A stretch of 64,000 bases of DNA from Palsa-504 sp963806335 (GCA_963806335.1 CAWDXO010000016.1:248001-312000), one strand, 5' to 3'. Positions 26,005 to 35,157 are shown, counted from the stretch's first letter. Numbers and translations: made by a program. The notes: generated by a model not told the origin, from the sequence alone.

Positions 26005-26586
26005 ATGAGCCCACGGCAGGCGCCTCGTGACTTGCGTGCGTCCGACGCTGACCGAGACCGGGTTCTGGCCTTGCTCGCGGAGGCGATGAGCGACGGCCGT
26101 CTCACCGCCGAAGAACACGCCGACCGGGTTCAGCGCACCTTCTCAGCCCGGACGCTTGGCCAGCTCGCGGAGCTGACCGGGGACCTGGCGGTGCCGTCCG
26201 CGCAGCCGGTGCGCCTCGACGGCGGCCGGGTCGTGGCCGGCATCTTCGGCCCGGCCCGGCGCGACGGCCGCTGGGTGGTGCCGGAGAACCTCACCGTCAC
26301 GGCCATGTTCGGCGAGGTGGAGGTGGACTTCACCCAGGCGATTCTGCAGACCAGCCGGGTGCAGCTGTACGCGACGGTGTTCGGGGGCCGGCTGCGGCTG
26401 ATCGTGCCCGACGGGGTGTCCGTCATCGTGAGCGGGCACATGGTGCTCGGCCGTAAGCGCGGCGGCACGCCGCCCGCCGGGCCCGGCAGGCCGGTGATCG
26501 AGGTCAAGGCGCTGGTGCTCGGCGGTGAGCTGACCGTCCGCACGCCGCCCAAGAGCCGCCGTTTCCGCCTGTTCAGCCGAAATTGA
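26005..26586 (+). CDS. DUF1707 / LiaF-like protein
   Basis: 193 residues. The DUF1707 segment (about 7-60: DLRASDADRDRVLALLAEAMSDGRLTAEEHADRVQRTFSARTLGQLAELTGDL) is an actinobacterial SHOCT-like regulatory segment. It is followed by a beta-rich domain (GIFGPARRDGRWVVPENLTVTAMFGEVEVDFTQA...VFGGRLRLIVPDGVSVIV) related to the C-terminus of LiaF/VraT cell-envelope stress proteins. There is no membrane segment, so it is probably cytosolic or peripheral. Its end overlaps the convergent glpX gene by 14 bases. Confidence 0.85.
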   Translation: MSPRQAPRDLRASDADRDRVLALLAEAMSDGRLTAEEHADRVQRTFSARTLGQLAELTGDLAVPSAQPVRLDGGRVVAGIFGPARRDGRWVVPENLTVTAMFGEVEVDFTQAILQTSRVQLYATVFGGRLRLIVPDGVSVIVSGHMVLGRKRGGTPPAGPGRPVIEVKALVLGGELTVRTPPKSRRFRLFSRN

Positions 26587-27589
26587 CCGACGAGTACGCG
26601 CGCAGCTTCCAGAGCTGATGCTCGCTCTTGATGCTGCGGATCGTCCCGGAGCGGGAGCGCATGACCAGGGAGTGCGTGGTCGCGTGGCCGCGGAGGTACC
26701 GTACCCCGTCGACCAGCTCACCGTCGGTGATCCCGGTCGCCGCGAAGAACACGTCATCGGACGTGACCAGGTCATCGGTGGTGAGCACCCGGTCCAGGTC
26801 GTGGCCGGCGTCGAGCGCGCGGCGCCGTTCTTCGTCGTCCCGGGGCGCGAGCTTGCCGAGAATGACCCCGCCGAGGCACTTCAGCGCGCACGCGGCGATG
26901 ATGCCCTCCGGCGTCCCCCCGATGCCGAGCATGAGGTCGATCCCGGTGCCCTCGCGGGCGGCCATGATGGCGCCGGCCACGTCTCCGTCGGTGATCAGGT
27001 GGATCCGGGCCCCCGAAGCGCGGACTTCGGAGATCAGCTCGGCGTGCCGGGGCCGGTCCAGGATGACCACGGTGACGTCCTGCGGCGAGCAGCCCTTGGC
27101 CTTGGCCACGGCGGCGACGTTGGCGGCCGGCGGCGCGTCGATGTCCACCAGGCCGGCCGCCTCCGGGCCGGTGGCCAGCTTGGACATGTAGAACACGGCG
27201 GACGGGTCGTACATGGAGCCGCGGTTGGCCACCGCCAGGACCGAGATCGCGTTCGGCATGCCGTTGGCGCACAGCCGCGTGCCGTCGATCGGGTCGACCG
27301 CCACGTCACAGGCCGCGCCGCTGCCGTCGCCGACTTCCTCGCCGTTGAACAACATCGGCGCGTGGTCCTTCTCGCCTTCGCCGATGACCACCACGCCGCG
27401 CATCGACACCGAGTTGATCAGCATCCGCATCGCGTTCACGGCGGCCCCGTCGGCGCCGTTCTTGTCGCCCCGGCCGACCCACCGGGCGGCGGCCATGGCC
27501 GCGGCCTCGGTCACCCGGGCCAGTTCGAGGGCCAGGTTGCGGTCGGGGGCGTGACTGGCTGGCTCGTGCGCCTGCTGTTCCGCACTCAT
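26573..27589 (-). CDS. glpX: Fructose-1,6-bisphosphatase class II
   Basis: 338 residues. It hydrolyses fructose-1,6-bisphosphate in gluconeogenesis. Family motifs: RNLALELARVTEAAAMAAARWVGRGDKNGADGAAVNAMR, GEGEKDHAPMLFNGEEVGDG (metal-binding), DVAVDPIDGTRL and GIGGTPEGIIAACALKCLGG. ATG 27589 follows GGAAGGA. Actinomycetes usually rely on this class as their main FBPase. Confidence 0.95.
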   Translation of the reverse strand: MSAEQQAHEPASHAPDRNLALELARVTEAAAMAAARWVGRGDKNGADGAAVNAMRMLINSVSMRGVVVIGEGEKDHAPMLFNGEEVGDGSGAACDVAVDPIDGTRLCANGMPNAISVLAVANRGSMYDPSAVFYMSKLATGPEAAGLVDIDAPPAANVAAVAKAKGCSPQDVTVVILDRPRHAELISEVRASGARIHLITDGDVAGAIMAAREGTGIDLMLGIGGTPEGIIAACALKCLGGVILGKLAPRDDEERRRALDAGHDLDRVLTTDDLVTSDDVFFAATGITDGELVDGVRYLRGHATTHSLVMRSRSGTIRSIKSEHQLWKLRAYSSVNFG

Positions 27590-27643
27590 GGTGGCGTCCT
27601 TCCCGCTGGCCGTATCCCGATCCTACGGCTCGGCCCGCGGCGG

Positions 27644-27820
27644 TCAGGGAGCCGACGTCGGCGTCGGGTGCGCGGTCACGCTGCTGCCCGGCGGCGGCTG
27701 GGGGTGCCAGCTAACCAGGATTGAGTCGAAGAAGCCCGTACCGGGGATCGCGAGAGCCGCCGCGACGAGCAGCCCGGCCAGCACCCAGACCCAGCGGCCC
27801 GGCCCGGTTACCTGGCGCAT
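27644..27820 (-). CDS. Small single-span membrane protein coupled to the histidine kinase
   Basis: 58 residues. MRQVTGPGRWVWVLAGLLVAAALAIPG is one membrane segment, then a short Pro/Thr-rich outer tail ending TSAP. Its ATG lies within the last codons of the kinase gene (13-base overlap, ATG before the kinase TAA), so it would be translationally coupled. In other actinomycetes an RWVW...AGL membrane start like this begins larger beta-strand (DUF4097-like) proteins following two-component genes, so this could be a truncated remnant. Codon use is typical of the region. Confidence 0.5.
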   Translation of the reverse strand: MRQVTGPGRWVWVLAGLLVAAALAIPGTGFFDSILVSWHPQPPPGSSVTAHPTPTSAP

Positions 27821-28971
27821 GGCAGGTCCACGGTGATCAGGGTCGGTCCACCGGGCGGGCTGGCCACGTCGAAGGTCCCGTCGACCGACCCGGCCCGCTT
27901 GGCCAGCCCGGCTAGGCCGGTGCCGCGGGCCGGGTCGGCCCCGCCCACGCCGTCATCGCTGATGATGATGTGCAACCTGTCGCCTGCCCGCTGCACGAAG
28001 ACCTCCGCCTGGCTCGCCTGGGCGTGCTTGGTGATGTTGGTGAGACCCTCGGAGACCACGAAGTAGGCGATCGCCTCGATGGTGGGCGAGGGCCGGCGCG
28101 GTACGTCCACCGTCAGCCGGACCGGGATGAGCATCCGCGCGGCGACGCCGGACAGCGCCGCGTCCAGGCCGCGGTCCTCGAGCACGGCCGGGTGCAGGCC
28201 GCGGACCAGGTTGCGGAGTTCGGCCAGGGCGGCCTTGGCCTCCTCGTGGGCCTCGGCGATGACCTGGTGCGCCTGCATGGCGTCGGCGGGGTTGGCCCGG
28301 GCCATGCCCAGCCGCATCGCGAGCGAGACCAGCCGCTGCTGGGTGCCGTCGTGCAAATCACGCTCCAGACGGCGCCGCTCGGCGTCGGCGGCGTCGACCA
28401 CGCCGGCCCGGGTCTGGGTGAGCCGCTCGACCCGGTGCTCAAGCTCCTCGGCGCGGCTCGGGCCGAGCAGCGCCCGGGCGGCCCGGGTGTCGAGCGCCCC
28501 GATCACGGCGGTGAGCCACGGCGCGACGGCCAGCAGCACGATCCCGCCGGCGGTCAGCCACGCGTCCGCCGGGATGTGCAGCACCTGGAAGAGGTACCGG
28601 GCCGGCGGCCATGACTGGCCGCGATACAGGGCACTCCACGGGTGCAACGTCCACGCGTAGAGGTATACCAACGTGTACAGCACGCCCGCCAGCCACACCC
28701 CGAAAGCAGCGACCGCGGCCACCGCCACCGCCGGGCCGGCCAGCAGATGGTAGCCGAGCTGACGCCAGGTCGCCCCCGAGCGGGCGTAGGCGACCAGGCC
28801 CGCCACCCGCCACCGGCTCTCGATCCTCGGCTGAGGCGGTATCACCACTCCGGCGGTGACCCTCAGCCGATGGCGCTGGACCGCGGTGAGCGGCGGCACC
28901 GCGAGGAACACGACCACCAGGCCGAGGAGCGGCAGCGGCCACTTCGGCGTGACCATGAAGCCGACGACCAC
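27808..28971 (-). CDS. NarL/DesK-type sensor histidine kinase (N-terminus apparently truncated)
   Basis: 387 residues from a GTG at 28971. Several membrane segments (to about residue 165) precede the HisKA_3 dimerisation region with the phospho-acceptor His in AERRRLERDLHDGTQQRLVSLAMRLG and the ATPase domain (YFVVSEGLTNITKHAQASQ; ISDDGVGGADPARGTGLAGLAKR). The usual sensor begins with an additional membrane segment and basic leader. Here the sequence upstream of about 28990 turns directly into the antisense of the ABC ATPase Walker A, with no promoter or ribosome-binding site. The partner regulator is probably the LuxR-type protein at 31760. Confidence 0.85.
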   Translation of the reverse strand: MVVGFMVTPKWPLPLLGLVVVFLAVPPLTAVQRHRLRVTAGVVIPPQPRIESRWRVAGLVAYARSGATWRQLGYHLLAGPAVAVAAVAAFGVWLAGVLYTLVYLYAWTLHPWSALYRGQSWPPARYLFQVLHIPADAWLTAGGIVLLAVAPWLTAVIGALDTRAARALLGPSRAEELEHRVERLTQTRAGVVDAADAERRRLERDLHDGTQQRLVSLAMRLGMARANPADAMQAHQVIAEAHEEAKAALAELRNLVRGLHPAVLEDRGLDAALSGVAARMLIPVRLTVDVPRRPSPTIEAIAYFVVSEGLTNITKHAQASQAEVFVQRAGDRLHIIISDDGVGGADPARGTGLAGLAKRAGSVDGTFDVASPPGGPTLITVDLPCAR

Positions 28972-29003
28972 GACGAGCGGCGCGGCGAGCTGCGCCGGGA
29001 TAC

Positions 29004-29588
29004 ATGGGGCCCTCCGGCAGCGGGAAGTCCACGCTGCTCAACCTGATCGCGGGCCTTGACCGGCCCACCTCAGGCGCGGTGACCGTGGCCGGACGCAGGA
29101 TCGACACCCTAAGCGAGGGCGCGCTGGCGAGGTTCCGCGCCCGGCACGTCGGGATCATCTTCCAGTTCTTCAACCTGCTTGACGACCTGACGGTAGAGGA
29201 CAACGTGCTGCTGCCCGCGCAGCTCGCCGGGGCGTCCCGGCGCGCGGCGCGAGCGCGGGCCGGCGAGCTGCTCGCCCGGCTGGGCCTGGAGCCGCACCGC
29301 CACGCCTACCCGGCGCGGCTGTCCGGCGGACAGCGGCAGCGGGTGGCGATCGCGCGGGCGCTGGTGAACTCGCCGGAGCTGCTGCTGGCCGACGAGCCGA
29401 CCGGGGCGCTGGACACCGCCTCCGGGCAGGAGATAGGTCACCTCCTGCGCCAGCTCAACGATGGCGGCCAGACGCTGGTCCTGGTAACCCACGACCCGGC
29501 GCTGGCGCAGCGGTACGCGGCCCGCACGGTCCAGATCGTCGACGGTCAGGTCGCGGCGCCGGGAGTGCCAGCGGGTGTGCCGGCATGA
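29004..29588 (+). CDS. ABC transporter ATPase (MacB/LolD type), missing its N-terminus
   Basis: 194 residues. It starts directly at Walker A (MGPSGSGKSTLLNLIAGLD); homologues have about 35 residues before this point, including the first beta-strands and the A-loop aromatic that stacks on adenine. The remainder is complete: Q-loop FQFFNLL, signature LSGGQRQRVAIARAL, Walker B LLLADEPT, D-loop and switch His in VTHD. The sequence left of 29004 is the divergent kinase gene, so the loss appears to be a deletion that also removed the promoter. The stop overlaps the permease start by 4 bases. Function is doubtful. Confidence 0.85.
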   Translation: MGPSGSGKSTLLNLIAGLDRPTSGAVTVAGRRIDTLSEGALARFRARHVGIIFQFFNLLDDLTVEDNVLLPAQLAGASRRAARARAGELLARLGLEPHRHAYPARLSGGQRQRVAIARALVNSPELLLADEPTGALDTASGQEIGHLLRQLNDGGQTLVLVTHDPALAQRYAARTVQIVDGQVAAPGVPAGVPA

Positions 29589-31726
29589 GACCGGGCCTGA
29601 GCTGGCCGGGGGCGGTCCGCACCGCCACCGGTGGCCTGCTGCGGCACAAGGTGCAGGCGGTGGTGATCGGCATGGTCCTGCTGGTTTCCACCGCCTCGGC
29701 CACGCTCGGCCTCGCGCTGCTGGCCGCCAGCAACACGCCGTTCACCCACGCGTTCGTCGCCCAGCGCGGCGCGGACGTCACCGTCACCGTGACCGCGGCG
29801 CGCGCCAGCTCGGGCGGAGGCGGCCCGCAGCTGGGCAGCACCCTCACCCTCGCCGGCGGCCCGGGAACCTCGGTCCCCCTCACCGTCGTCGGTTTCGGCA
29901 ACTCGATCACGAACACCGCCGACGGCTGGGTGACCCCCGGCGAGATCACCCGGCTGCCAGGCCAGGGCGGGCCCGAAAGCGCACAGATGCTGTACCGGTT
30001 CAGCCACGCGGCCAGCTACGCGCAGGTCCGCTCGGACGTGGCCGAGGTCGCCGGGGCGCTGCCGCCGGGCGCGGTGACCGGCGCGGCCCCCTGGCTGGCC
30101 GCGGCGGATCAGGCCGCGGGCCACGGGGCCATCATGGAGCCGTTCGTGGTGGCGTTCGCGTTGATCGGCCTGGCCATGGCCGTGCTCATCGTGGGCAACG
30201 TGATCAGCGGCTCGGTGGTCGCCGGGTACCAGCGGATCGGCGTGCTCAAGAGCATCGGTCTCAGCCCCGTCCAGGTCATGGTCGTCTACCTGAGCCGGGT
30301 CGGCTGGCCCGCCCTGGCCGGCTGCCTGGCCGGGGTGGTCGTCGGCAACCTGCTCGCCGTGCCGGTGCTGCACGGCTCGGCCGGTGCTTATGGCGTGGGC
30401 GCGCAGCACACGCCCTGGTGGGCGTCAGTCGTCGCGCCGGCCGGGCTGCTCGCGCTGACCGCTTTGGCCGCGTTCGGTCCGGCTCTGCGCGCCGGACGGC
30501 TGTCCGCCGCCGAGGCGATCGCGGCCGGCCGCGCCCCGCGGGCCGGCCGCGGGTACGCCGCGTACCGGCTCGCCGCCCGGCTGCGCCTACCCCGGGCGAT
30601 GGCCATCGGACTCGCGGCGCCGGCCGCCCGGCCGGCCCGGGCCGTGGTGACGCTCGCCGCCATCGCGTTCGGGGCGACCGCGGTGATCTTCGCGTTCGGG
30701 CTGCACTCCTCGCTGAGCCGGGCCGCGCAGAGCCAGAGCCTGTCCGGCACGGTCCCGGTGCAGATCCAGCTGTTCGGCGCGGGATCCGGTCCGCAGCAGA
30801 CGCCCGGCCTGACGCAGGACGCGGCGGTGACGGCCGCGCTGCGCGCCCAGCCGGGTACCGCGCACCAGGTGGCGGTGTACCAGAACCAGGTCAAGGTGCC
30901 CGGCATCGGGGGCAACGTCAGCGCCCAGGCGTTCGGCGGCGACGCCGCCTGGACCGGGTACGGCATGATCGCCGGCCGCTGGTACGACGCGCCGGGCGAA
31001 GTGGACGTCAACACCGCGTTTCTTACCCGCAGCGGCCTCGCCGTGGGCAGCGCCGCCACCGTGGACACCGGAACCGCGCAGGTCACCGTCCGCATCGTGG
31101 GAGAGGTGTTCCAGCCAGGCAACCAGCCACAGGTGTACGGCAGCGCGCGGACGCTGCCTGGCGTCGCCACGGCCGTGAACCTGAGCCAGTACGACGTGGG
31201 GCTGCGGCCCGGCACCAGCGCCGGCGGGTATGTCCGGGCGGTGAACGCGCGGCTGGGCGCGAGCAGCCCCTGGCAGGCCACCGCCCCGGATAGCGGCCCC
31301 TTCTACCGGATCGCCATCGGCCTGATCGGCCTGCTGGCGCTCATGGTCGCGGTCGCCGCGGCGCTCGGCGTGCTCAACACGGTCCTGATGACCACCCGCG
31401 ACCGGGTGCACGACCTGGGCGTGTTCAAGGCGCTCGGGATGCGGCCCGGCCAGCTGCTCACCATGGTCGTGTGCTGGATCGCCGGCCCCGCCGTGCTGGC
31501 CGCGGCCATCGCCGCCCCCGCCGCCGTCGCGCTGAACACCGCCACCGTGCGGGCCATGGCCGCCACCGCGCACACCGGCCTGCCGGCCAGCTTCACCCAG
31601 GTGTTCCCGCCGTCCCGGCTGGCGCTGCTGTCGCTGGCCGCGGTCGTCATCGCGGTCGCCGGGGCCCTGCTGCCGGCCACCTGGGCCGCCCGGGCCCGCC
31701 CGGCCGTCGCGCTGCGCGCCGAGTAA
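29585..31726 (+). CDS. FtsX-like ABC permease
   Basis: 713 residues. The MacB/FtsX layout is duplicated: TM at about 20-42, an outer domain, three TM helices (AFALIGLAMAVLIVGNVISG; WPALAGCLAGVVVGNLLA; VVAPAGLLALTALAAFG), then a second half with an outer domain (about 400-555) and three C-terminal helices ending LSLAAVVIAVAGALLPATWAARARPAVALRAE. The cytoplasmic motif YQRIGVLKSIGLSPVQVM recurs as VHDLGVFKALGMRPGQLL. Such pairs export peptides or lipids or work in mechanotransmission. It is co-transcribed with the truncated ATPase and the response regulator. Confidence 0.92.
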   Translation: MRPGLSWPGAVRTATGGLLRHKVQAVVIGMVLLVSTASATLGLALLAASNTPFTHAFVAQRGADVTVTVTAARASSGGGGPQLGSTLTLAGGPGTSVPLTVVGFGNSITNTADGWVTPGEITRLPGQGGPESAQMLYRFSHAASYAQVRSDVAEVAGALPPGAVTGAAPWLAAADQAAGHGAIMEPFVVAFALIGLAMAVLIVGNVISGSVVAGYQRIGVLKSIGLSPVQVMVVYLSRVGWPALAGCLAGVVVGNLLAVPVLHGSAGAYGVGAQHTPWWASVVAPAGLLALTALAAFGPALRAGRLSAAEAIAAGRAPRAGRGYAAYRLAARLRLPRAMAIGLAAPAARPARAVVTLAAIAFGATAVIFAFGLHSSLSRAAQSQSLSGTVPVQIQLFGAGSGPQQTPGLTQDAAVTAALRAQPGTAHQVAVYQNQVKVPGIGGNVSAQAFGGDAAWTGYGMIAGRWYDAPGEVDVNTAFLTRSGLAVGSAATVDTGTAQVTVRIVGEVFQPGNQPQVYGSARTLPGVATAVNLSQYDVGLRPGTSAGGYVRAVNARLGASSPWQATAPDSGPFYRIAIGLIGLLALMVAVAAALGVLNTVLMTTRDRVHDLGVFKALGMRPGQLLTMVVCWIAGPAVLAAAIAAPAAVALNTATVRAMAATAHTGLPASFTQVFPPSRLALLSLAAVVIAVAGALLPATWAARARPAVALRAE

Positions 31727-31759
31727 CGAGGTGAGCCGCGGTGCCGTAGCGTGGTGCCG

Positions 31760-32443
31760 GTGACAGGCGAGCCGGAGGCGGCCGGCCCGGGCCGCCTCCG
31801 GGTGGTGATCGCCGAGGACGCGGTGCTGTTGCTGGCCGGGCTGACCAAGCTGCTCGAAAGCGCCGGGTTCGAGGTCGCGGCCACCGCGGGTGATGCCGGC
31901 GGGCTGCTGGCCGCCGTGGAGCGCGAACGGCCCGACGTGGTGATCGCCGACGTCCGGATGCCGCCCAGCCACACCGACGAGGGCATCCGCGCCGCGCTGG
32001 TCATCCGCAGCCAGTGGCCCGACGTCGCGATCCTCGTGCTGTCGCAGTACGTCGAGGAACGGTACGCGGCCGACCTGCTGTCGGCTAACACCCGCGGCGT
32101 CGGTTACCTGCTCAAGGACCGGGTGGCTGACGTCGCCGAGTTCCTCGACGCGCTGCGCCGGGTGGCGGCGGGCGGCACCGCCCTGGACCCGGAGGTGGTG
32201 GCCCAGTTGCTGGTCCGCCGCGGCGGGGACCCGCTCGACGACCTGACCCAGCGCGAACGGGACGTGCTCGCGCTGATGGCCGAGGGCCGCTCCAACACCG
32301 AGATCGGCGCGGCCCTGATGATCACCGACAGTGCGGTGAGCAAGCACATCAATTCGATCTTCGCCAAGCTGGGGCTGTACCCGGGCGACGTCGGCCACCG
32401 GCGGGTGCTGGCGGTCCTGCGCTACCTCGGCGCGGCGGGTTAG
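31760..32443 (+). CDS. NarL/FixJ-family response regulator
   Basis: 227 residues from GTG 31760 (GTG 31751 is also in frame). A receiver domain (VVIAEDAVLLLAGLTKLLE, phospho-Asp in DVVIADVRMPP, Lys in GYLLKDRV) is followed by a LuxR helix-turn-helix (LTQRERDVLALMAEGRSNTEIGAALMITDSAVSKHINSIFAKLGL). A TAGCGT box at 31747-31752 ends 7 bases before GTG 31760, suggesting an internal leaderless promoter. It lies 33 bases after the permease stop. It is probably the partner of the kinase at 27808-28971. Confidence 0.92.
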   Translation: MTGEPEAAGPGRLRVVIAEDAVLLLAGLTKLLESAGFEVAATAGDAGGLLAAVERERPDVVIADVRMPPSHTDEGIRAALVIRSQWPDVAILVLSQYVEERYAADLLSANTRGVGYLLKDRVADVAEFLDALRRVAAGGTALDPEVVAQLLVRRGGDPLDDLTQRERDVLALMAEGRSNTEIGAALMITDSAVSKHINSIFAKLGLYPGDVGHRRVLAVLRYLGAAG

Positions 32444-32484
32444 CCTGAGCCGCGTCAAGGGCCCGGCTGCGTGCGCTCACCGCC

Positions 32485-33561
32485 TCACGGCGTCCCGTCG
32501 CCGCCTGAGCCGGCCTCGGCGCGCGGCTCGGGCACGCCCACGTCGGCCGGCGGCGCGACCTGGTCCGGGGTCTGCGGGGCGCTGGCCGGCCCTTCCGCGT
32601 CGGGCTCACGGTCGTCGAACGTCACCCGGACGTGCTGCTCGGGCCGGCGCTGGTTCTGCAGGGCCTGCAGCGCCATGCTGGTCCGGTCGGCCTCGGTGAG
32701 CGGCGGCTGGGTGATGGACCGCGGCCAGAGCCGCCGCGCCAGCACCACGTTGATCTCGGCGCTGTACACGGTGATCTCCACCGCGAGGTAGATCCAGGCC
32801 AGCAGGCCGAGCACGATGGCGAACACGCCGTAGAGGGAGTCGCTGTGCAGGAAGTGGTGCACCAGCCAGGTGCCGAGGATCTGCAGCACCGTCCAGCCGA
32901 CGCCGCCCGTGATGGCCCCCGGTATCAGGTTATGGGTGGGCACCCCCTTCGGGGTGAGCACGCGGAAGGCGCCGATGTACATGCCGACGTTGAACGCCGC
33001 CGTCAGCACGTCGGTCAGGCCCACCAGCCAGAAGCCCCTGAGGCCGTAGGTGCTCAGGCTGGCGATCCCGGTCGTGACGATCACGCCCGCGCCGAGCAGG
33101 CCGAGGAAGAGCATGGCCCGCCCGAGCCGCTGCACGTAGCCGGGCCGGGACGGACCCGGCAGGTTCCACACCTGGTTCATCGTGAACAGGCCGGCCTGAG
33201 CCAGCCCGGTCGCGCCCCAGATCAGGCCGAGGATGCCCACGATCAGCCCGATCGTGCTCGAGCGCTTGAGCTCCTGCACATTACCGGTCAGCTGGTTGCC
33301 GATCAGCGGGACCTGCTTGGCTACCGCGTCAAGCACGTCGGTCCGCACCGACGAGTTAACCGCGGCGATCAGGCCGAGGATCGTCGTCAAGATGAGCAGC
33401 AGCGGGAAGATGGAGATGAAGGAGGAATACGCCAGGTTGGAGGCCAGGACGCCGCCGTTGTCGTCTCCGTACTTCTTCACCACCCCGAAGACGAAGGCTG
33501 CGGGCGTGAAACGCTGCTGCGCGGCGTCTACCTTCCTCAGCACTTGCTCGACTGGATTCAT
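32485..33561 (-). CDS. YihY/virulence factor BrkB-family membrane protein
   Basis: 358 residues with six membrane helices. The family core is FVFGVVKKYGDDNGGVLASNLAYSSFISIFPLLLILTTILGL, GLIWGATGLAQAGLFTMNQVWNLPG and IAIVLGLLAWIYLAVEITVYSAEINVVLARRLWPRS. A long acidic/Pro-rich cytoplasmic C-tail follows. Biochemical role unsettled (not RNase BN as once named). The ATG at 33561 is close to conserved sequence. Confidence 0.9.
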   Translation of the reverse strand: MNPVEQVLRKVDAAQQRFTPAAFVFGVVKKYGDDNGGVLASNLAYSSFISIFPLLLILTTILGLIAAVNSSVRTDVLDAVAKQVPLIGNQLTGNVQELKRSSTIGLIVGILGLIWGATGLAQAGLFTMNQVWNLPGPSRPGYVQRLGRAMLFLGLLGAGVIVTTGIASLSTYGLRGFWLVGLTDVLTAAFNVGMYIGAFRVLTPKGVPTHNLIPGAITGGVGWTVLQILGTWLVHHFLHSDSLYGVFAIVLGLLAWIYLAVEITVYSAEINVVLARRLWPRSITQPPLTEADRTSMALQALQNQRRPEQHVRVTFDDREPDAEGPASAPQTPDQVAPPADVGVPEPRAEAGSGGDGTP

Positions 33562-33629
33562 CCGCCGCCGCCTTGCTCTCGCCTGCCCGTGCCGTGCCCA
33601 GCCGGACGGCCGTCAAACGGCGCCCCGGG

Positions 33630-33950
33630 TCAGAAAGGTGCGTCGTCCTCGTCCGGCGACGCCGCCGGGTCGGAGTCGTCGCGCCTGGCCATGGCGGCGG
33701 CGAGCCTGGCGCGCGCGCCGTCCAGCCACTCGCCGCACACCGCCGCGAGCCGCTCGCCGCGCTCCCACAGCTCAAGCGACTGCTCCAGGGTCAGGCCGCC
33801 CGCCTCGAGCCGCTTGACCACCGCGGCCAGCTTGTCCCTGGCCTGCTCGTAGGAAAGCGGCTCCCGCGGGACCGCGTCGTTCCCGTTCCTGGGCCCGCCC
33901 TTCGCCGCGTCGGCACCGCTTTGCGTCACGTCCCCGACCCTATCGGTCAT
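33630..33950 (-). CDS. xseB: Exodeoxyribonuclease VII small subunit
   Basis: 106 residues from ATG 33950 (GTG 33959 also possible). The family core LSYEQARDKLAAVVKRLEAGGLTLEQSLELWERGERLAAVCGEWLDGARARL is a helical hairpin that activates XseA; the flanks are low-complexity. It overlaps the xseA 3' end, so the two subunits are translationally coupled. Confidence 0.93.
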   Translation of the reverse strand: MTDRVGDVTQSGADAAKGGPRNGNDAVPREPLSYEQARDKLAAVVKRLEAGGLTLEQSLELWERGERLAAVCGEWLDGARARLAAAMARRDDSDPAASPDEDDAPF

Positions 33951-35157
33951 CGCCGTCACCGCCGGCCCGGACCGTGAGCTGATCGGCGGCGAACCGGACG
34001 GTCAGCGTCTCGCCCGGCTCGACCTCGGCCGCGCCGCGGACCACGCCGTCGCCGGCGTGCTGCACGATCGCGTAGCCGCGGCGCAGCGTCGAGGCGGGCG
34101 ACAAGGCCAGCAGCCGGGCCCGGGTGTGAGCCACGTCGTCGCGGCCCCGGGTCAGGCTCGCGTCCAGCGACATCCTCGCCCGCTGCCGCAGCGCGTCGAC
34201 CCGTTCGGCCTGGCGCTCGATTTCCCGTACCGGATCGGCCAGTGCGGGCCGGGACCTGACCGCCGCCAGCCAGGCGGTCTCCCGGTCAAGCCAGCCGGTC
34301 ACGGACCGGCGGGCCCGGTCGCGCAGCTGGGTGATGAGCGCGAGCTGCTCGGCGACGTCCGGCACTACCCGCTTGGCCGCGTCGGTCGGCGTGGAGGCGC
34401 GGACATCGGCCACGTAGTCCAGCAGCGGCGTGTCCTGCTCGTGGCCGATCGCGCTCACCACCGGCTTCCGGCCGGCGGCGACCGTCCTGATCAGCGTCTC
34501 ATCGGAGAACGGGAGCAGGTCCTCAAGCGAGCCGCCGCCGCGGGCGATCACGATCACGTCCACCTCGGCGTCCGCCTCGAGCCGCCCCAGCGCGTCGATC
34601 AGCTCTCCCGCCGCGTAGGGGCCCTGCACCGCCGTCTGCTCGACCCGGAACCGGACGGCCGGCCACCGCCGGCCCGCATTCTGCATGACGTCCCGCTGAG
34701 CCGCCGAATCGCGTCCGCAGATGAGCCCGATGACGTTTGGCAGGAAAGGAAGCACCCGCTTTCGTTCGGCAGAAAAAAGTCCTTCAGAAGCCAGCTGACG
34801 ACGCAGTTTTTCCAGCCGGGCGAGCAGCTCGCCGACGCCGACGGCGCGGATCTCCAGCGCGGTCAGGGCGAACGAGCCCCGGTTGGCGTTGAAGTCGGGC
34901 CGGGCGAAGATGACCACCCGGGCGCCGTCGGCCGGCGTCGGCTCGGCGGCGTCGAACACCTGCCGCGAGCAGATGACCCGCACCGACACGGCCGCGATCG
35001 GGTCGCGCAGGGTCAGGAACACGGCGTTGCCGCGCACCGCGCACTCGGCGATCTGCCCTTCCACCCAGACCCGGCCCAGCCGGCCGATCCAGCCGCCGAC
35101 CAGCTGAAGTACGGTGCGGACCGGAACGGGGGACTCAAAGGACGTCTCGAGCGACAC
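33940..35157 (-). CDS. xseA: Exodeoxyribonuclease VII large subunit
   Basis: 405 residues. An OB-fold N-domain (WVEGQIAECAVRGNAVFLTLRDPIAAVSVRVI) precedes the catalytic domain with IGLICGRDSAAQRDVMQNAGRRWPAVRFRVEQTAVQG, VIVIARGGGSLEDLLPFSDETLIRTV and VSAIGHEQDTPLLDYVADVRASTPTDAA, then a coiled-coil region. It degrades single-stranded DNA to oligonucleotides in repair. The GTG start at 35157 shares a base with the preceding stop. Confidence 0.95.
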   Translation of the reverse strand: MSLETSFESPVPVRTVLQLVGGWIGRLGRVWVEGQIAECAVRGNAVFLTLRDPIAAVSVRVICSRQVFDAAEPTPADGARVVIFARPDFNANRGSFALTALEIRAVGVGELLARLEKLRRQLASEGLFSAERKRVLPFLPNVIGLICGRDSAAQRDVMQNAGRRWPAVRFRVEQTAVQGPYAAGELIDALGRLEADAEVDVIVIARGGGSLEDLLPFSDETLIRTVAAGRKPVVSAIGHEQDTPLLDYVADVRASTPTDAAKRVVPDVAEQLALITQLRDRARRSVTGWLDRETAWLAAVRSRPALADPVREIERQAERVDALRQRARMSLDASLTRGRDDVAHTRARLLALSPASTLRRGYAIVQHAGDGVVRGAAEVEPGETLTVRFAADQLTVRAGGDGDDR

